Counted from the first letter of the stretch, positions 7,613 to 17,474 are shown. The stretch: DNA of 64,000 nucleotides from Rhizobium sp. CF080 (GCF_000282095.2 NZ_AKKC02000005.1:1-64000), one strand, 5' to 3'. The notes: generated by a model not told the origin, from the sequence alone. Numbers and translations: made by a program.

Positions 7613-7918
7613 CTAGCCTTCGTCGCCGTGATGGAGGATGCGCAGACGCCTTATCTCGCCCGCCAGCATCAGCATCCCTGCGCCTATGACGACGTCCACG
7701 GCATCATCGCGTCCTGCCATTTCCGCCAGTGTGGGCATGTCTTTCAGGAAACCTGGATCCATCGCAACCGTGTTGCTGTTCAGCTGGAGCAACTCCTGCT
7801 GGGCGCGGACAGTCGCGATGCCTCGTTCGATCAGTCGACGGCGCTCCGCTGGCGCAATGGTGCGAAGCGTGTTCGCCGCCTCGAACAGTTCCGAGATGAA
7901 ATCCGTCGTCTGGGTCAT
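7613..7918 (-). CDS. orf101, hypothetical protein of the mutasome operon
   Basis: 101 residues between dnaE2 (11-base gap) and the Cys-less SRAP (11-base gap). Mostly helical: FISELFEAANTLRTIAPAER then a basic helix RRRLIERGIATVRAQQELL, and a C-terminal helix VVIGAGMLMLAGEIRRL that is hydrophobic enough for a membrane or hydrophobic contact. Its N-terminus resembles the decayed gene at 4409-4898. No domain is recognised. The spacing argues it is co-expressed with lesion-bypass genes; its role is unknown. Confidence 0.75.
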   Translation of the reverse strand: MTQTTDFISELFEAANTLRTIAPAERRRLIERGIATVRAQQELLQLNSNTVAMDPGFLKDMPTLAEMAGRDDAVDVVIGAGMLMLAGEIRRLRILHHGDEG

Positions 7919-7929
7919 ATGTGCGCCGC

Positions 7930-10900
7930 CTAGTGGAAGTTACGCGATTTCACCTTCAAAGTATCAATGTGGAGGTCGGGAACATAGATGTCCCTTGCCT
8001 GCATGGCGGGCTTCGGGCTGTCCCGAGGATCGGGTCCGCCGCCATGTTTGACCTGATCGCCTCTGCCATGCGGAAGCGGAAACTCGCCGTCGCGTTCGCT
8101 GAGACTCGATAGATCGGCCGAGAAGTCGAACAGACGCTGCGCGACGAGATGAATGACCTCGCCTTCACGCTGGATTCGACCGTGGATGCCCATCATGCTT
8201 GCCGTCATCAGCACCCGTCGCTGGCGCTCGAACAGGCTCGGCCATACGACGGCATTGACGATCCCCGTCTCATCCTCCAGGGTCAAAAACATGACGCCCT
8301 TGGCGCTTCCCGGTCGCTGTCGAACCAGGACCAGTCCCGCCGTCCATAACCACCTGCCGTCGCGCTCGCTCATAGCCTCTGCACAAGTGACGATTCGTTT
8401 CGCGTTGAGGTCCTTCCGAAGGAACGACACCGGGTGCGCTCTCAAGGTCAACCCCGTGTGGCTGTAGTCCTCGACCACCTCCCTGCCTTTCGTCATTGAC
8501 TTCAATTCGACGTCGGGTTCCTGCATCTCGGCGATGACCATGGCTTCCCGTTCAGCCGCAGCCGCCCAGAGGCCAAGCGGCTCGTCCCGGAGCGCCTTGA
8601 TGTCCCAGAGAGCCTGCCGACGCTCAAGCTTCAGCGAAGGCAAGAAGGCGTCCGCCTCTGCCAGCTTCGCCAACGAGGCAGTCGGCACGCCGGACCGCCG
8701 CCATATATCATCGGCGCTTTCGAAGGGCTGGTTCCCGCGGGCGAGGACGATACGGGCCGCGTCATTCAGTGCGAGTCCCTTCACGACGCGCATCCCCAGG
8801 CGGACGGCAAACAGCCCTGTATCCCCGATTCTCTCCATGGTGCAGTCCCAACGCGACTGGTTCACGCAAACAGGGCGGACGTCAACACCATGGTTTCTGG
8901 CGTCTTGGACGATCTGGGCGACCGAGTAGAAACCCATCGGCTGGCTGTTGAGCAAGGCTGCGCAGAAGATGTCGGGGTGGTGACACTTCACCCAGGATGA
9001 CGCATATGCGACCAGTGCGAACGAGGCCGCATGGCTTTCGGGGAAGCCGTATGACCCGAACCCTTCCAGCTGGGTGAACGTCCGCTCGGCGAACTCGCGC
9101 GTGTACCCGTTCTTCACCATGCCATCGACGAGCTTGTCCTTGAACCTGCTGACCCCGCCCGTAAACTTGAAGGTGGCCATCGCCCTGCGAAGTTGGTCGG
9201 CCTCGCCTGCCGTAAAACCCGCGCAGGTCATCGCCACCTTCATGGCGCTTTCCTGAAAAAGCGGCACACCGAGGGTCTTTCCGAGGACGGCTTCGAGTTC
9301 AGGCGTTGGGAATTCCACTTTCTCCTTGCCCTCGCGCCGGCGGAGATACGGATGCACCATGTCGCCTTGGATTGGGCCTGGGCGCACGATCGCCACCTGG
9401 ACGACGAGGTCGTAAAATGTCCTCGGCTTGAGCCGCGGCAGCATGGCCATCTGGGCGCGGCTCTCGATCTGGAATGTCCCGAGCGTGTCGGCCTTCCTGA
9501 TCATGGCGTAGGTCCGCTGATCCTCTTGCGGAATGTCCGCGAGGCTCATCGGGACGTCCTTGTGTTCGGCAAGCAGTTCGAAAGAGCGCGCCATGCAAGA
9601 CAGCATCCCGAGCGCCAACACGTCGACCTTCATGAATCTCAAGGCTTCGATGTCGTCCTTATCCCACTCGACAACCTGGCGGTCTTTCATGCTGGCCGGC
9701 TCGATAGGGACCAAGTCGTCCAACCTGTCCTGGGTCAGGACGAACCCGCCTGGGTGCTGGCCGAGATGCCGGGGCGCGCCCATGAGCTGGGACGCCAGGT
9801 CGAGCGCGAGCTTCAGGCGATAGTCCGCAACATTCATATTGTTCTCTTTGACCTGCATTTCTCCGACGCCTTCGGACCAGCCCCAGACCCCCGACGACAA
9901 CTGGGTGATGAGGTCTTCGGGCAGGCCCAGCGCTTTCCCCACATCACGCAGCGCACCTTTGGCGCGGTAGCGAGTGACGGTGGAACAGAGTGCCGAGCGG
10001 CTACGGCCGTACGTCTCGTATATCCACTGGATGACCTCCTCGCGCCTGTTGTGTTCGAAGTCGACGTCGATGTCCGGCGGCTCGTTGCGTTCCATCGATA
10101 CGAAGCGTTCGAACAGCAGGTCGGATGTCTCGGGGTTGATGCTGGTGATCCCGAGGCAGTAGCATACGGCCGAGTTGGCGGCCGACCCACGTCCTTGGCA
10201 GAGAATATCCTTGGTTCGCGCGAACCGAACTATGCTGTAGACAGTCAGAAAATACGGCGCGTACTTCATCACCCGGATCAGCTCGAGTTCGTGCAGGATC
10301 GCCTTTCGGACCTTGTCGGGGATCCCCTCGGGATATCGGTCGGCGGCACCCTCCCAGGCGAACTTGGCCAGTGACTGCTGGGCATCGAGGCCTGGTACTA
10401 TTGCTTCTTCGGGATACTGATACTGAAGCTCGCTCATGTCGAAGCGACAGCGATCCACGATCTCGCGCGTCGTCGCCAGCGCTTCGGGATAATCCCAGAA
10501 TAGACGGTGTATCTCCTCGGGGGCCTTTAGGAACCTGTCGGCGTGGCGCTCCCGGTCGAAGCCCACGGTATCGATGGTCGTCCTGTTACGGACGCAGGTG
10601 ACGATATCCTGCAGCTGCCGTCGGCTCGGATCATGAAACAGGACGTCGTTGGTAACGACCGTCTTCACCTTATGACGCGTCGCCATGTTCGACAGGTTAT
10701 GCAGGCGCAGCCTGTCGTTGGGCCGACGGCGCAGGCAAAGCGATACGTATGCCCGATCTCCGAAGATCGAAGAGACCCTCCGGAGTTGTGCGGCATAGAC
10801 GTCGTCGGCTTGGTCCGGAACGAGGATCGCGATCAGTCCCTCACTGTAGGCTTCGACGTCGCCGAGATCGAGGATGCACTTCCCCTTTCCGCCCCTGCTC

Positions 10901-11187
10901 TTGCCGAGCGACAGCAAACGGGTGAGCCGTGAATAGGCCGGACGGTCCATGGGGTAAACTAAGACCGACATGCCATCCGAGAGATCGAGACGGCAGCCGA
11001 CGACGAGGCGCACGCCCGTGGTCTTCGCGGCTTCCCAAGCTCGCACGATCCCGGCCAGGGAATTCCTATCCACGACGCCGATGGCATCGATGCCAAGGGC
11101 GGCGGCCTTCGCGAACAGCTCCTCGGCCGAGCTGGCTCCCCGGAGAAAGCTGAAATGCGTAGTGACCTGGAGCTCCGCATACCTCAT
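7930..11187 (-). CDS. dnaE2: Error-prone DNA polymerase DnaE2
   Basis: 1085-residue C-family polymerase of the ImuC/DnaE2 type, the catalytic subunit of the SOS mutasome. In order: PHP domain from residue 1 ([18 protein letters not shown]) to about 200, polymerase core with the PDIDVDFEH catalytic aspartates, the [10 protein letters not shown] and [19 protein letters not shown] motifs, helix-hairpin-helix region, and a C-terminal OB domain ([20 protein letters not shown]). Length is typical (about 1,080). The start at 11187 overlaps the imuB stop (ATGA), implying translational coupling; longer in-frame extensions are not family-like. Unlike replicative DnaE it lacks the tau-binding C-terminus. 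Confidence 0.97.
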   Translation of the reverse strand: MRYAELQVTTHFSFLRGASSAEELFAKAAALGIDAIGVVDRNSLAGIVRAWEAAKTTGVRLVVGCRLDLSDGMSVLVYPMDRPAYSRLTRLLSLGKSRGGKGKCILDLGDVEAYSEGLIAILVPDQADDVYAAQLRRVSSIFGDRAYVSLCLRRRPNDRLRLHNLSNMATRHKVKTVVTNDVLFHDPSRRQLQDIVTCVRNRTTIDTVGFDRERHADRFLKAPEEIHRLFWDYPEALATTREIVDRCRFDMSELQYQYPEEAIVPGLDAQQSLAKFAWEGAADRYPEGIPDKVRKAILHELELIRVMKYAPYFLTVYSIVRFARTKDILCQGRGSAANSAVCYCLGITSINPETSDLLFERFVSMERNEPPDIDVDFEHNRREEVIQWIYETYGRSRSALCSTVTRYRAKGALRDVGKALGLPEDLITQLSSGVWGWSEGVGEMQVKENNMNVADYRLKLALDLASQLMGAPRHLGQHPGGFVLTQDRLDDLVPIEPASMKDRQVVEWDKDDIEALRFMKVDVLALGMLSCMARSFELLAEHKDVPMSLADIPQEDQRTYAMIRKADTLGTFQIESRAQMAMLPRLKPRTFYDLVVQVAIVRPGPIQGDMVHPYLRRREGKEKVEFPTPELEAVLGKTLGVPLFQESAMKVAMTCAGFTAGEADQLRRAMATFKFTGGVSRFKDKLVDGMVKNGYTREFAERTFTQLEGFGSYGFPESHAASFALVAYASSWVKCHHPDIFCAALLNSQPMGFYSVAQIVQDARNHGVDVRPVCVNQSRWDCTMERIGDTGLFAVRLGMRVVKGLALNDAARIVLARGNQPFESADDIWRRSGVPTASLAKLAEADAFLPSLKLERRQALWDIKALRDEPLGLWAAAAEREAMVIAEMQEPDVELKSMTKGREVVEDYSHTGLTLRAHPVSFLRKDLNAKRIVTCAEAMSERDGRWLWTAGLVLVRQRPGSAKGVMFLTLEDETGIVNAVVWPSLFERQRRVLMTASMMGIHGRIQREGEVIHLVAQRLFDFSADLSSLSERDGEFPLPHGRGDQVKHGGGPDPRDSPKPAMQARDIYVPDLHIDTLKVKSRNFH

Positions 11188-12701
11188 CCGAAGACCCCGT
11201 GAATGAACCAGTGATGGGAGCCGGTCTCTAAATCCACGCCGTCGCCGGCACGATAAACCCAGTACCGCTCGCCCTGCTCGTCCTCGACGACGAAATAGTC
11301 GCGGACGGCCTGCATCTCCTTTGGCCGGGTCCACCACTCGCCGAAGATGCGCTCAGGTCCGTCGGCCCTTGTGACGCGGCGGCGCTTGCCGCGCCAGGTA
11401 AAGACAGCTGGCGGCTGGTCGGGGAGCAGTGCTGTAACCTCGATCTTCTCAGGATGCGCCAACAGCCGTGACGGCCGAGGCCACTTCACGGCCCAGTCGG
11501 CCCCCGTTTCATCGGCCGTCGGCCGGATGCGTTTGACCGAGCGCTCTGGCACGTCCGATGCGGCGGGGGTCATGCGGTAGAGGCGTTGACCTCGGTTGCC
11601 AAGGATGTCGATCAGCGGCGTGACATCGACGACCTCCTCTTCGACCAGGGAAGACGCGATCTGCATTTCTTCTAGTGGCTCGGCCATGACGGCTACAAGG
11701 ACGATCTTTTCGATCCCGAAACCTGGGTCGATCGTCTCGATGCGGTCGCACAGGAGCTTGGATAGCCGTGTAGGATCGCGGACGGGCTTCTGGAGACCAG
11801 CGCGAACAGATTGCCTCGTGTTGTCCACGCGATGGATGACGAGGTCCGAACGCCGGACGCCGAGACCGCGCTCCTCGAGTTTGGCCGTCAGCTGGCCTAC
11901 CAGTTGTCGCACGTATTTCGCGATGGTCTCCGGCGCACCGATAGGCTCCTGGAAATTTCGGGACACCTCGACAAGCTCTGGTGTTCGCAACGGCTGTATT
12001 GGCTCGGCAATCCGACCAAACAACTGATCGAGCCTACGCCCCACCTCGGGACCGAACCGAAGGGCGAGCGGTGCACGGGGCATGGCGGACAGTTCGCCGA
12101 CTGTCTCAACGCCGAGAACACGCAGACCCTGAATCGTGTCTGGCGGGAGGCGAAGACAGTGAATCGGCAACCCGATGACCGCCTTCGTGACGCCGCCGAC
12201 GGGAACGACGATCGTTTCGGCCGGCGTCAGTCGTGCCAGAGCGTGCGCCGCGCCCCAGGTGTCGGCAACGGCGGCACGGGCTGTCAACCCCTTTCCCCTG
12301 AGCCCGTTGACAATGCCGGAGATCAACAGCTCTTCGCCTCCCTGAAGGTGATCTGCGCCTTCCGTGTCCATGACGATGCCATCGGCACAGTCCACCGCGA
12401 CGACCGGGCTGTATCGTCGAAGCGCCCATAGGGCCAAGCGCTCGAGCGCTGCGGCGTCGGCAACAGGATCGGCGTCGATCATGTTCAGGTTTGCGACGAT
12501 GGCCTGAGCCTTGCTTGCGGGCATTCCCACGCGAAGGCCGACTTTGCCCGCGGCAGTATCGGCGGCGGAAATCCAGCGCTTGGAGCCGCTCCTGGAGATC
12601 ACAACGAGGGGCTGGTCAGCTGGCACGGCTCCCTCTCCATGACGACGCATTCGATCCGTCGGCAGATACGGGAAGTAGACAGACACGACCCTTGGCATCA
12701 C
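11184..12701 (-). CDS. imuB: ImuB, Y-family-like mutasome adaptor
   Basis: 505 residues. ImuB is an inactive Y-family polymerase homologue that links DnaE2, ImuA and the beta clamp during lesion bypass. The N-terminus reads [17 protein letters not shown], where active Y-family enzymes have the D-x-D-x-FFA metal site, so catalysis is absent as expected. Fingers and little-finger segments follow ([30 protein letters not shown]), and the C-terminal about 150 residues carry the rhizobial ImuB tail ending [10 protein letters not shown]. It overlaps imuA by 86 bases if ATG 12701 is used; the second Met at 12698 is equally possible. Confidence 0.96.
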   Translation of the reverse strand: MMPRVVSVYFPYLPTDRMRRHGEGAVPADQPLVVISRSGSKRWISAADTAAGKVGLRVGMPASKAQAIVANLNMIDADPVADAAALERLALWALRRYSPVVAVDCADGIVMDTEGADHLQGGEELLISGIVNGLRGKGLTARAAVADTWGAAHALARLTPAETIVVPVGGVTKAVIGLPIHCLRLPPDTIQGLRVLGVETVGELSAMPRAPLALRFGPEVGRRLDQLFGRIAEPIQPLRTPELVEVSRNFQEPIGAPETIAKYVRQLVGQLTAKLEERGLGVRRSDLVIHRVDNTRQSVRAGLQKPVRDPTRLSKLLCDRIETIDPGFGIEKIVLVAVMAEPLEEMQIASSLVEEEVVDVTPLIDILGNRGQRLYRMTPAASDVPERSVKRIRPTADETGADWAVKWPRPSRLLAHPEKIEVTALLPDQPPAVFTWRGKRRRVTRADGPERIFGEWWTRPKEMQAVRDYFVVEDEQGERYWVYRAGDGVDLETGSHHWFIHGVFG

Positions 12702-13374
12702 AGGCTCCTATTTCGAACTCAGCACACTCGCCTGCTTTCACTCTCATCAACTCGGCCAGCCACCTGGCCCTGCCCACACCAGCCACCGGCAAGGGCTCGG
12801 ATGGTAAGACACTGATCCGCCAGCGTGTCATCGAGGCTGTGGGGTTCCCGTAGTCCGACGCCTCGGTCTGCCGCCGCCACCGCCTGACGACGAGCGCCAT
12901 GGTCCCGGTCTTCTCCGCGGCAAGCTGGAGACGGCGGGAAACGGTCATGGGCAGACGGACAAGCTCGCCGACGACCGCACCCAGGCCGCCGAAGGACAGT
13001 CCCTCCTCCATAGAAGCAAGGACGTCTTCTTCCTTGTCGGCTTCGCAAAAGATGACGCGGTCCGGATGGAGGCCCGCCTGCGAGATTGCCGGGAAGAAAA
13101 GGTCAGGCCGCGTGACGCACCAGAGGATTTTGCCCCTCGACCGCGCCGCGATCCCGGCCGTAAACAACGCGGCGGCGGCCCCGTCAACTGTGCCCACTCC
13201 ACCGCCTGCGACTTCATGAAGCGCGCCGTAGGCCAGGCCTCCTCCGGGCAGCCGCTCGTCGATCTCGCCTACCCCGAACGGCAGCACGACAGCCTTCTTC
13301 GAGGCGCCGCCTTCAAGGTGCGCGATGCGATCTCTGAGTTCCTCGATTACTCGAGGATGATGGACGCGCGACAT
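12616..13374 (-). CDS. imuA: ImuA, RecA-like mutasome protein
   Basis: 252 residues, RecA/SulA-related ImuA. Core features: PFGVGEIDERLPGGGLAYGALHEV, which resembles the RecA N-terminal ATPase entry but without a clean Walker A, then IAARSRGKILWCV, LHPDRVIFCEA, and GLGAVVGELVRLPMTVSRRLQLAAEKTG. It is first in the operon and lies 61 bases downstream of a perfect GTTC-N7-GTTC box, so it is predicted to be LexA-repressed. The last 86 bases overlap imuB, a common arrangement in this cassette. Confidence 0.96.
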   Translation of the reverse strand: MSRVHHPRVIEELRDRIAHLEGGASKKAVVLPFGVGEIDERLPGGGLAYGALHEVAGGGVGTVDGAAAALFTAGIAARSRGKILWCVTRPDLFFPAISQAGLHPDRVIFCEADKEEDVLASMEEGLSFGGLGAVVGELVRLPMTVSRRLQLAAEKTGTMALVVRRWRRQTEASDYGNPTASMTRWRISVLPSEPLPVAGVGRARWLAELMRVKAGECAEFEIGACDAKGRVCLLPVSADGSNASSWRGSRAS

Positions 13375-13435
13375 CGTTCACGGACCTCCTCGGGTTCGCG
13401 TTACACAGGACCTCATGTCCTCCAAAACGGTTGAC

Positions 13436-13450
13436 GTTCTTCTTCTGTTC
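13436..13450 (-). promoter_or_regulatory. LexA (SOS) box of imuA-imuB-dnaE2
   Basis: GTTC (13436-13439), TTCTTCT, GTTC (13447-13450): an exact match to the alphaproteobacterial direct-repeat LexA site GTTC-N7-GTTC. It sits 61 bases upstream of the imuA ATG, where it can cover the promoter. Confidence 0.85.
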
Positions 13451-13743
13451 CGGCTTAAGATAAGAGTCAAGCCGGGCAAGACGATGTTTTTTAGAGGGTG
13501 CTAAATGGTTCTCAGCGGAATCGATAGTTGAATCAGTAAGCTAGCCCATTCCGGTCCCGGCACGTTTCAATGACCTTACGAAAGGATCGTCGGCATCCCT
13601 GCCAAAACCGGGCGCGCCCGTGGTGAGGCTCAAGTGCCGGAGCCATGCGACGGAAAGCCTTAAGACGGCGTTAACCAGTGCCATAACAGCCACCTGCCGT
13701 CGCGCTCCGGCCTGACTGAGAGACCCGGCGAAAGCCCTCGGAT

Positions 13744-13761
13744 TGTTCAAAATTATGGACA
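13744..13761. promoter_or_regulatory. Operator 1 of hipBA
   Basis: TGTTC-AAAATTAT-GGACA, a near-perfect 5-N8-5 inverted repeat. It matches operator 2 in 17 of 18 bases. The E. coli HipB operator has the same 5-N8-5 layout (TATCC-N8-GGATA). Confidence 0.6.
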
Positions 13762-13825
13762 CGAATGCCCTTTAAGACCAAACCAATGAACATAACTTGA
13801 CTTTGGTCCTCGCACCATGGCACGG

Positions 13826-13843
13826 TGTCCAAAATTATGGACA
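13826..13843. promoter_or_regulatory. Operator 2 of hipBA
   Basis: TGTCC-AAAATTAT-GGACA, perfect 5-bp arms around an A/T core, 46 bases before the hipB start. Centres of the two operators are 82 bp apart, close to eight helical turns, which would let two HipB dimers lie on one DNA face. Confidence 0.65.
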
Positions 13844-13889
13844 TAAGAGCAGCTTACGTCCAGCTGGATGAACAGACCAGGTAGCACAC

Positions 13890-14222
13890 GTGCCTCGCAA
13901 GAGAAGCTATTCAAGGGTAACGCGCCAAGCGCTCACAATGCTCGGCAAGCTGATCCGCATCGGCCGAGCCGAGCGCGGCCTGACGGCACAGGAACTGGCC
14001 GACCGCGCCGGCATCAGCCGCACAACACTATCCACCATCGAAAAGGGCGCGCCAGGCCCCGAGATCGGCATCGTCTTCGAGGTCGCCTCGCTCGTTGGCG
14101 TGCGTCTGTTCGAATATGACGAACGCATCTTGCAAATTCACAATTCCCGCCTCGACGAAAAACTGACCCTGCTGCCCAGGAGCGTCCGGCACACGGTGAA
14201 GGTGGTTGATGATGACTTCTAA
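13890..14222 (+). CDS. hipB: HipB-type XRE antitoxin/repressor
   Basis: 110-residue helix-turn-helix protein. The XRE domain spans about residues 18-75: LGKLIRIGRAERGLTAQELA then RAGISRTTLSTIEKG and VFEVASLVGV. It is predicted to neutralise HipA and repress its own operon at the two palindromes upstream. The start may be GTG 13890 or ATG 13938; the longer form adds a basic PRKRSYSR arm useful for minor-groove contacts. Its end overlaps the start of hipA, a usual toxin-antitoxin arrangement. Confidence 0.88.
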   Translation: MPRKRSYSRVTRQALTMLGKLIRIGRAERGLTAQELADRAGISRTTLSTIEKGAPGPEIGIVFEVASLVGVRLFEYDERILQIHNSRLDEKLTLLPRSVRHTVKVVDDDF

Positions 14223-15558
14223 GGCGGACGCCACACAAGCTTTTGTCTGGATTTGGCTACCCGGGGCAACGGAACCGGTTGTGGCGGGCCGCCTGGTGCA
14301 GGATGGCGAGCGCCTGCTCTTTGCTTACGGCGCCAGCTACCGCAGCCGAAAGAACGCCATTCCTATCTATGAGCCCGAACTTCCCCTTCAGGCAGGGGTG
14401 ATCGCGCCTGTCAACGGCTTGCCGATGGCGAGCTGCATTCGCGATGGCTCGCCCGATGCCTGGGGTCGCCGTGTGGTCATCAACAGGCTGACGGGCAAGA
14501 AGCCCGACGCTACCGGCGTGCCGGAGATCAGCGAGCTTACCTACCTGCTCCAGTCAGGCTCCGACCGGATTGGCGCCCTTGATTTTCAGGCATCGGCAAC
14601 ACGGTATGTCCCCCGCCTTGCCGCGCAAGCATCGCTGGACGAGCTCACGGAAGCGGCTGAACTTATCGAAAAGGGCGTCCCTCTTACCCCGGCGCTCGAT
14701 CAGGCTCTAAATCACGGCACCTCGGTCGGCGGCGCCCGCCCCAAGGCGCTTATCGATGAGGGCACAAAGAAGTTCATCGCTAAATTCTCGGCAAGCAACG
14801 ACACCTACAGCATCGTGAAAGCTGAATTCATCGCGATGAAGCTGGCGAGCGCCTGCGGACTCAACGCTGCATCCGTGTCGATAACCCGTGCCGCGCACAA
14901 GGATGTACTGATGATCGAGCGCTTTGACCGCAGGTACACAAAGGACGGCTGGACGCGGCAGGCGATGGTCTCGGCGCTGACCATGCTTGGCCTTGATGAG
15001 ATGATGGCCCGTTATGCTTCTTATGAGGATTTGGCAGAGCTGATCCGCCATCGCTTTACTGCCCCCAAGGATACACTTAAGGAGCTCTACGGACGGATTT
15101 GCTTCAACGTGCTGTGCGGCAACACCGACGACCATGCCCGCAACCATGCGGCGTTCTGGGACGGTAAGATGATGACGCTGACGCCCGCCTATGACATCTG
15201 TCCGCAAAACCGCACGGGCACCGAAGCCACACAGGCCATGCTGATCAAGGGCGACGGACGCGCCAGCACGCTGGCAACCTGCCTTGCGGCCGCGCCGGAT
15301 TACCACCTGAAAGAGGCGGAAGCCGCCGCGCTGATTGAACAGCAGATCACGGCGATCGCCGAACAGTGGCGAGCAGTCTGCGAGGAAGCCGAACTGAGCC
15401 CTGTCGACCGCAAGCTCTTCGCCGGACGTCAGTTTCTCAATAATTACGCTTTAGAGGGGCTCGATGGCCACAAGGCGCTGCGGGATGCGTTTGGTGGCGC
15501 ACGGAATGCGCTGATCGCAAGCGGAGACGCCCGAGACGGGAGCACCGCATCGGCTTGA
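14209..15558 (+). CDS. hipA: HipA-type Ser/Thr kinase toxin
   Basis: 449-residue HipA kinase; family members phosphorylate targets such as glutamyl-tRNA synthetase and induce dormancy. Visible are the N-subdomain with GRLVQDGERLLFAYGASY, the GTSVGGARPKAL loop, the KKFIAKF strand with the ATP-binding Lys, the catalytic segment LCGNTDDHARNHAAFW (HipA uses NxDDHxxN), and the Mg-binding LTPAYDICP. Length and motifs are complete, so it should be active. Start is ATG 14209 or 14212, overlapping hipB by 11-14 bases. Confidence 0.94.
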   Translation: MMTSKADATQAFVWIWLPGATEPVVAGRLVQDGERLLFAYGASYRSRKNAIPIYEPELPLQAGVIAPVNGLPMASCIRDGSPDAWGRRVVINRLTGKKPDATGVPEISELTYLLQSGSDRIGALDFQASATRYVPRLAAQASLDELTEAAELIEKGVPLTPALDQALNHGTSVGGARPKALIDEGTKKFIAKFSASNDTYSIVKAEFIAMKLASACGLNAASVSITRAAHKDVLMIERFDRRYTKDGWTRQAMVSALTMLGLDEMMARYASYEDLAELIRHRFTAPKDTLKELYGRICFNVLCGNTDDHARNHAAFWDGKMMTLTPAYDICPQNRTGTEATQAMLIKGDGRASTLATCLAAAPDYHLKEAEAAALIEQQITAIAEQWRAVCEEAELSPVDRKLFAGRQFLNNYALEGLDGHKALRDAFGGARNALIASGDARDGSTASA

Positions 15559-15798
15559 GAGACACGGCCGTGGGCATTTCTCCGCTCACTGGGCCATAGT
15601 CATGGGCTGCGGAGCAGACCGCATCAGGGATTAACTTCCTTGGCGGCCGCCGCCAGGCGCCCAGGATGAGGAGGGAAGCACCCGCAGCTTTCCCCGCTTT
15701 GAAATGGTGGCGGCTCGGTCAGTGGCATTTCCAACCGACTACGCGCTGAGCGACAAATCAGGCTTCGGGTTTCATCATATCCGCTCGCCTGAAGTCAC

Positions 15799-16704
15799 TT
15801 ACCGGTTTTCTGTGTCAACCTCTCCAGCCTTACCGCTCAACCCGTGCAGGAAATCGGCGGCACGCTGCGCATGGGCGGCGGCAGTGAAGATTGCCCGCTT
15901 GTCCCCCTTAAGCACGGTCAGCCAGTTGCCGATGTAGGCCGCATGGTCCTCCCGAACTTCGGGCGTGATGTTGAGGTCGGCGCAAAGGAAGGCGCTGCCA
16001 AGCTCGGCCACCAGTTCCTCGACGGCATAGCCCTCGTCGCCCCAGCGTTTGCGGCCAAGATCGCGGGCAAGGCGGCTCTTGTGCTTCGTCGCGTGGATTT
16101 CTTCGTGGGCCAGCGTGGCATAATAGCTTTCGGCGTCCTTGAACGCATCGAAGAGTGGCATCTGCACCCGGTCAACGCTTTCGGAATAGAACGCCCGATT
16201 GCCGCCATGACCAACCTCGATGCCGGTGGCGGCAAAGAAGGCTTCCGCACCGGCAATGCGCTGCACCGGATCAAGGATCGTCTGCGCCGGTCGGCTGTAG
16301 TGCTCCGGCAATCCCTCCATCTGCTCGATGTTGAAGACGGTATATCCCTTCATGAAGGGAATATCGCGCTCGACCTCTTCCCCGCTCGCCTCGTCGGCCT
16401 CAGTGCGGTGAAGTGTGCTGGCGTAGACGACAAGGCTGCCCTGTTCGCCCTTCCTGACATGCCCGCCAAGCTCCGCGCACTGCTTGTAGGTCATCCACAT
16501 CGGGGCGGCATACCCTTTGATGACCGCCTCCGACCACAGCACGATCGTGTTGACGCCGCGATAGGCAACACCGTTCGCCCGCAAGGGCCTCGTGATCCGG
16601 CCTGCCGCATGTTCGGCGTTCCATGGCTGCATCCACGGCCTGACCCCTTGTTCCAGTTCGGCAACAATATGATCGGTGATCTTTTCGTAAATGTCCTGTT
16701 TCAT
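15799..16704 (-). CDS. ardC: ArdC-family antirestriction/ssDNA-binding protein
   Basis: 301 residues. The N-terminal ssDNA-binding domain (about 1-125) opens KQDIYEKITDHIVAELEQG and contains RPLRANGVAYRGVNTIVLW and GHVRKGEQGSLVVY. The C-terminal zincin-like domain has AHEEIHATKHKSR, an HExxH metal site, then EELVAELGSAFLCAD supplying the third ligand. ArdC proteins travel with conjugative plasmids and protect incoming DNA. Start 16704 is supported by family similarity; 20 additional upstream codons are not family-like. It implies this region has been part of a transmissible element. Confidence 0.92.
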   Translation of the reverse strand: MKQDIYEKITDHIVAELEQGVRPWMQPWNAEHAAGRITRPLRANGVAYRGVNTIVLWSEAVIKGYAAPMWMTYKQCAELGGHVRKGEQGSLVVYASTLHRTEADEASGEEVERDIPFMKGYTVFNIEQMEGLPEHYSRPAQTILDPVQRIAGAEAFFAATGIEVGHGGNRAFYSESVDRVQMPLFDAFKDAESYYATLAHEEIHATKHKSRLARDLGRKRWGDEGYAVEELVAELGSAFLCADLNITPEVREDHAAYIGNWLTVLKGDKRAIFTAAAHAQRAADFLHGLSGKAGEVDTENR

Positions 16705-17095
16705 AGGAACGCCTCGCTTTTCTAGGGTTGAACCTGCGAAGCTCTTTTCTTCAAAGCCGCGCATGAACCCTTGGCCAGCGCCGAGCGTCCAACATCAAAA
16801 ACCCGCGTCAGCGGGTTGGACGTTCGACCGAAAGAACGGGGCTCCAAAGCCTCACCGCCCGAGGGCGGGACGTTCCGACAACACGGGAGGCCAGCCCAGC
16901 GAAGCGGCTGGCCGAATGGAGCGGACCGGAGGAACTGAGGCTATTGGAAAATGCCACGGTCGTCGGTGTAAGCTGGAAAAAGGGTGCCCTGCGCGCGATA
17001 GTGCGACAGACATCCAGGCGCGACTGAGGATCAGTTGCGCCGCTGAACTTCTGCCATGGATCATGACTCGGATGGGCGGAAACAGCTCCGTTGAG
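16705..17095. other. Intergenic stretch with terminator, no clear gene
   Basis: Besides the hairpin at 16800-16817 and a short C/G-rich inverted repeat near 16846-16866, nothing convincing. A minus-strand frame (16852-17145) starting MPDLNEVLNTYFPAL looks coherent only for the first about 25 residues. Confidence 0.4.
16800..16817 (-). terminator. Rho-independent terminator, minus strand
   Basis: AACCCGC (16800-16806), loop GTCA, GCGGGTT (16811-16817). On the minus strand the stem is followed by TTTTT. An outer inverted repeat CGTCCAAC/GTTGGACG brackets it. It would end minus-strand transcripts arriving from 17.0-17.7 kb. Confidence 0.6.
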
Positions 17096-17422
17096 CTAGC
17101 AAGGGCTGGGAAATACGTATTCAGAACTTCGTTCAAGTCGGGCATTTATGGGCCTTTCTTTCGCTGTGGCCCATTCACTTTGCCACCACACGGTTGGCAC
17201 GAATTCACCGCGTTTTGCGAAGTGGAGCGCAATCGTCTGCCCTGCCCGCAGCGTGGAGGAGGGCGCACATGAGGCAGCTCGCGACACGGTCACGACAACC
17301 CCAGCACCACAGCGGAAGTGCCAGATCTTTCGAGTGCCAAATCGGCCATCCAGATGTAGATGCGCTCCGGTGTCTCGTCGTTGGGATACGGGCAAGTGTG
17401 TCTGCTTTTTTGAGGCGGCCAT
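17096..17422 (-). CDS. Hypothetical protein
   Basis: 108 residues with a coherent core: SQRRDTGAHLHLDGRFGTRK, IWHFRCGAGVVVTVSRAAS, LRAGQTIALHFAKRGEFVPT, WWQSEW. It looks like a small beta-rich domain, but I do not recognise the family. A terminator in its direction lies about 280 bases downstream. Confidence 0.45.
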   Translation of the reverse strand: MAASKKQTHLPVSQRRDTGAHLHLDGRFGTRKIWHFRCGAGVVVTVSRAASCAPSSTLRAGQTIALHFAKRGEFVPTVWWQSEWATAKERPINARLERSSEYVFPSPC

Positions 17423-17474
17423 GGTCCAAGCCCACCCTTGAAAAAACCCAGGGAGAAGCGATCACGACAAGGCC

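Noticed and set aside
9193..10374. 393-codon open frame on the plus strand
   Set aside because: It lies entirely opposite dnaE2, has no domain resemblance and is rich in residues produced by antisense high-GC codons. A shadow of the polymerase gene.
13360..13400. A second GTTC repeat next to the imuA start as another SOS box
   Set aside because: The two GTTC units there are 14 bases apart, not 7, so they do not fit the LexA site.
15844..16725. 293-codon plus-strand frame
   Set aside because: Opposite ardC, whose minus-strand product has clear motifs (HEEIH). No coherent protein.
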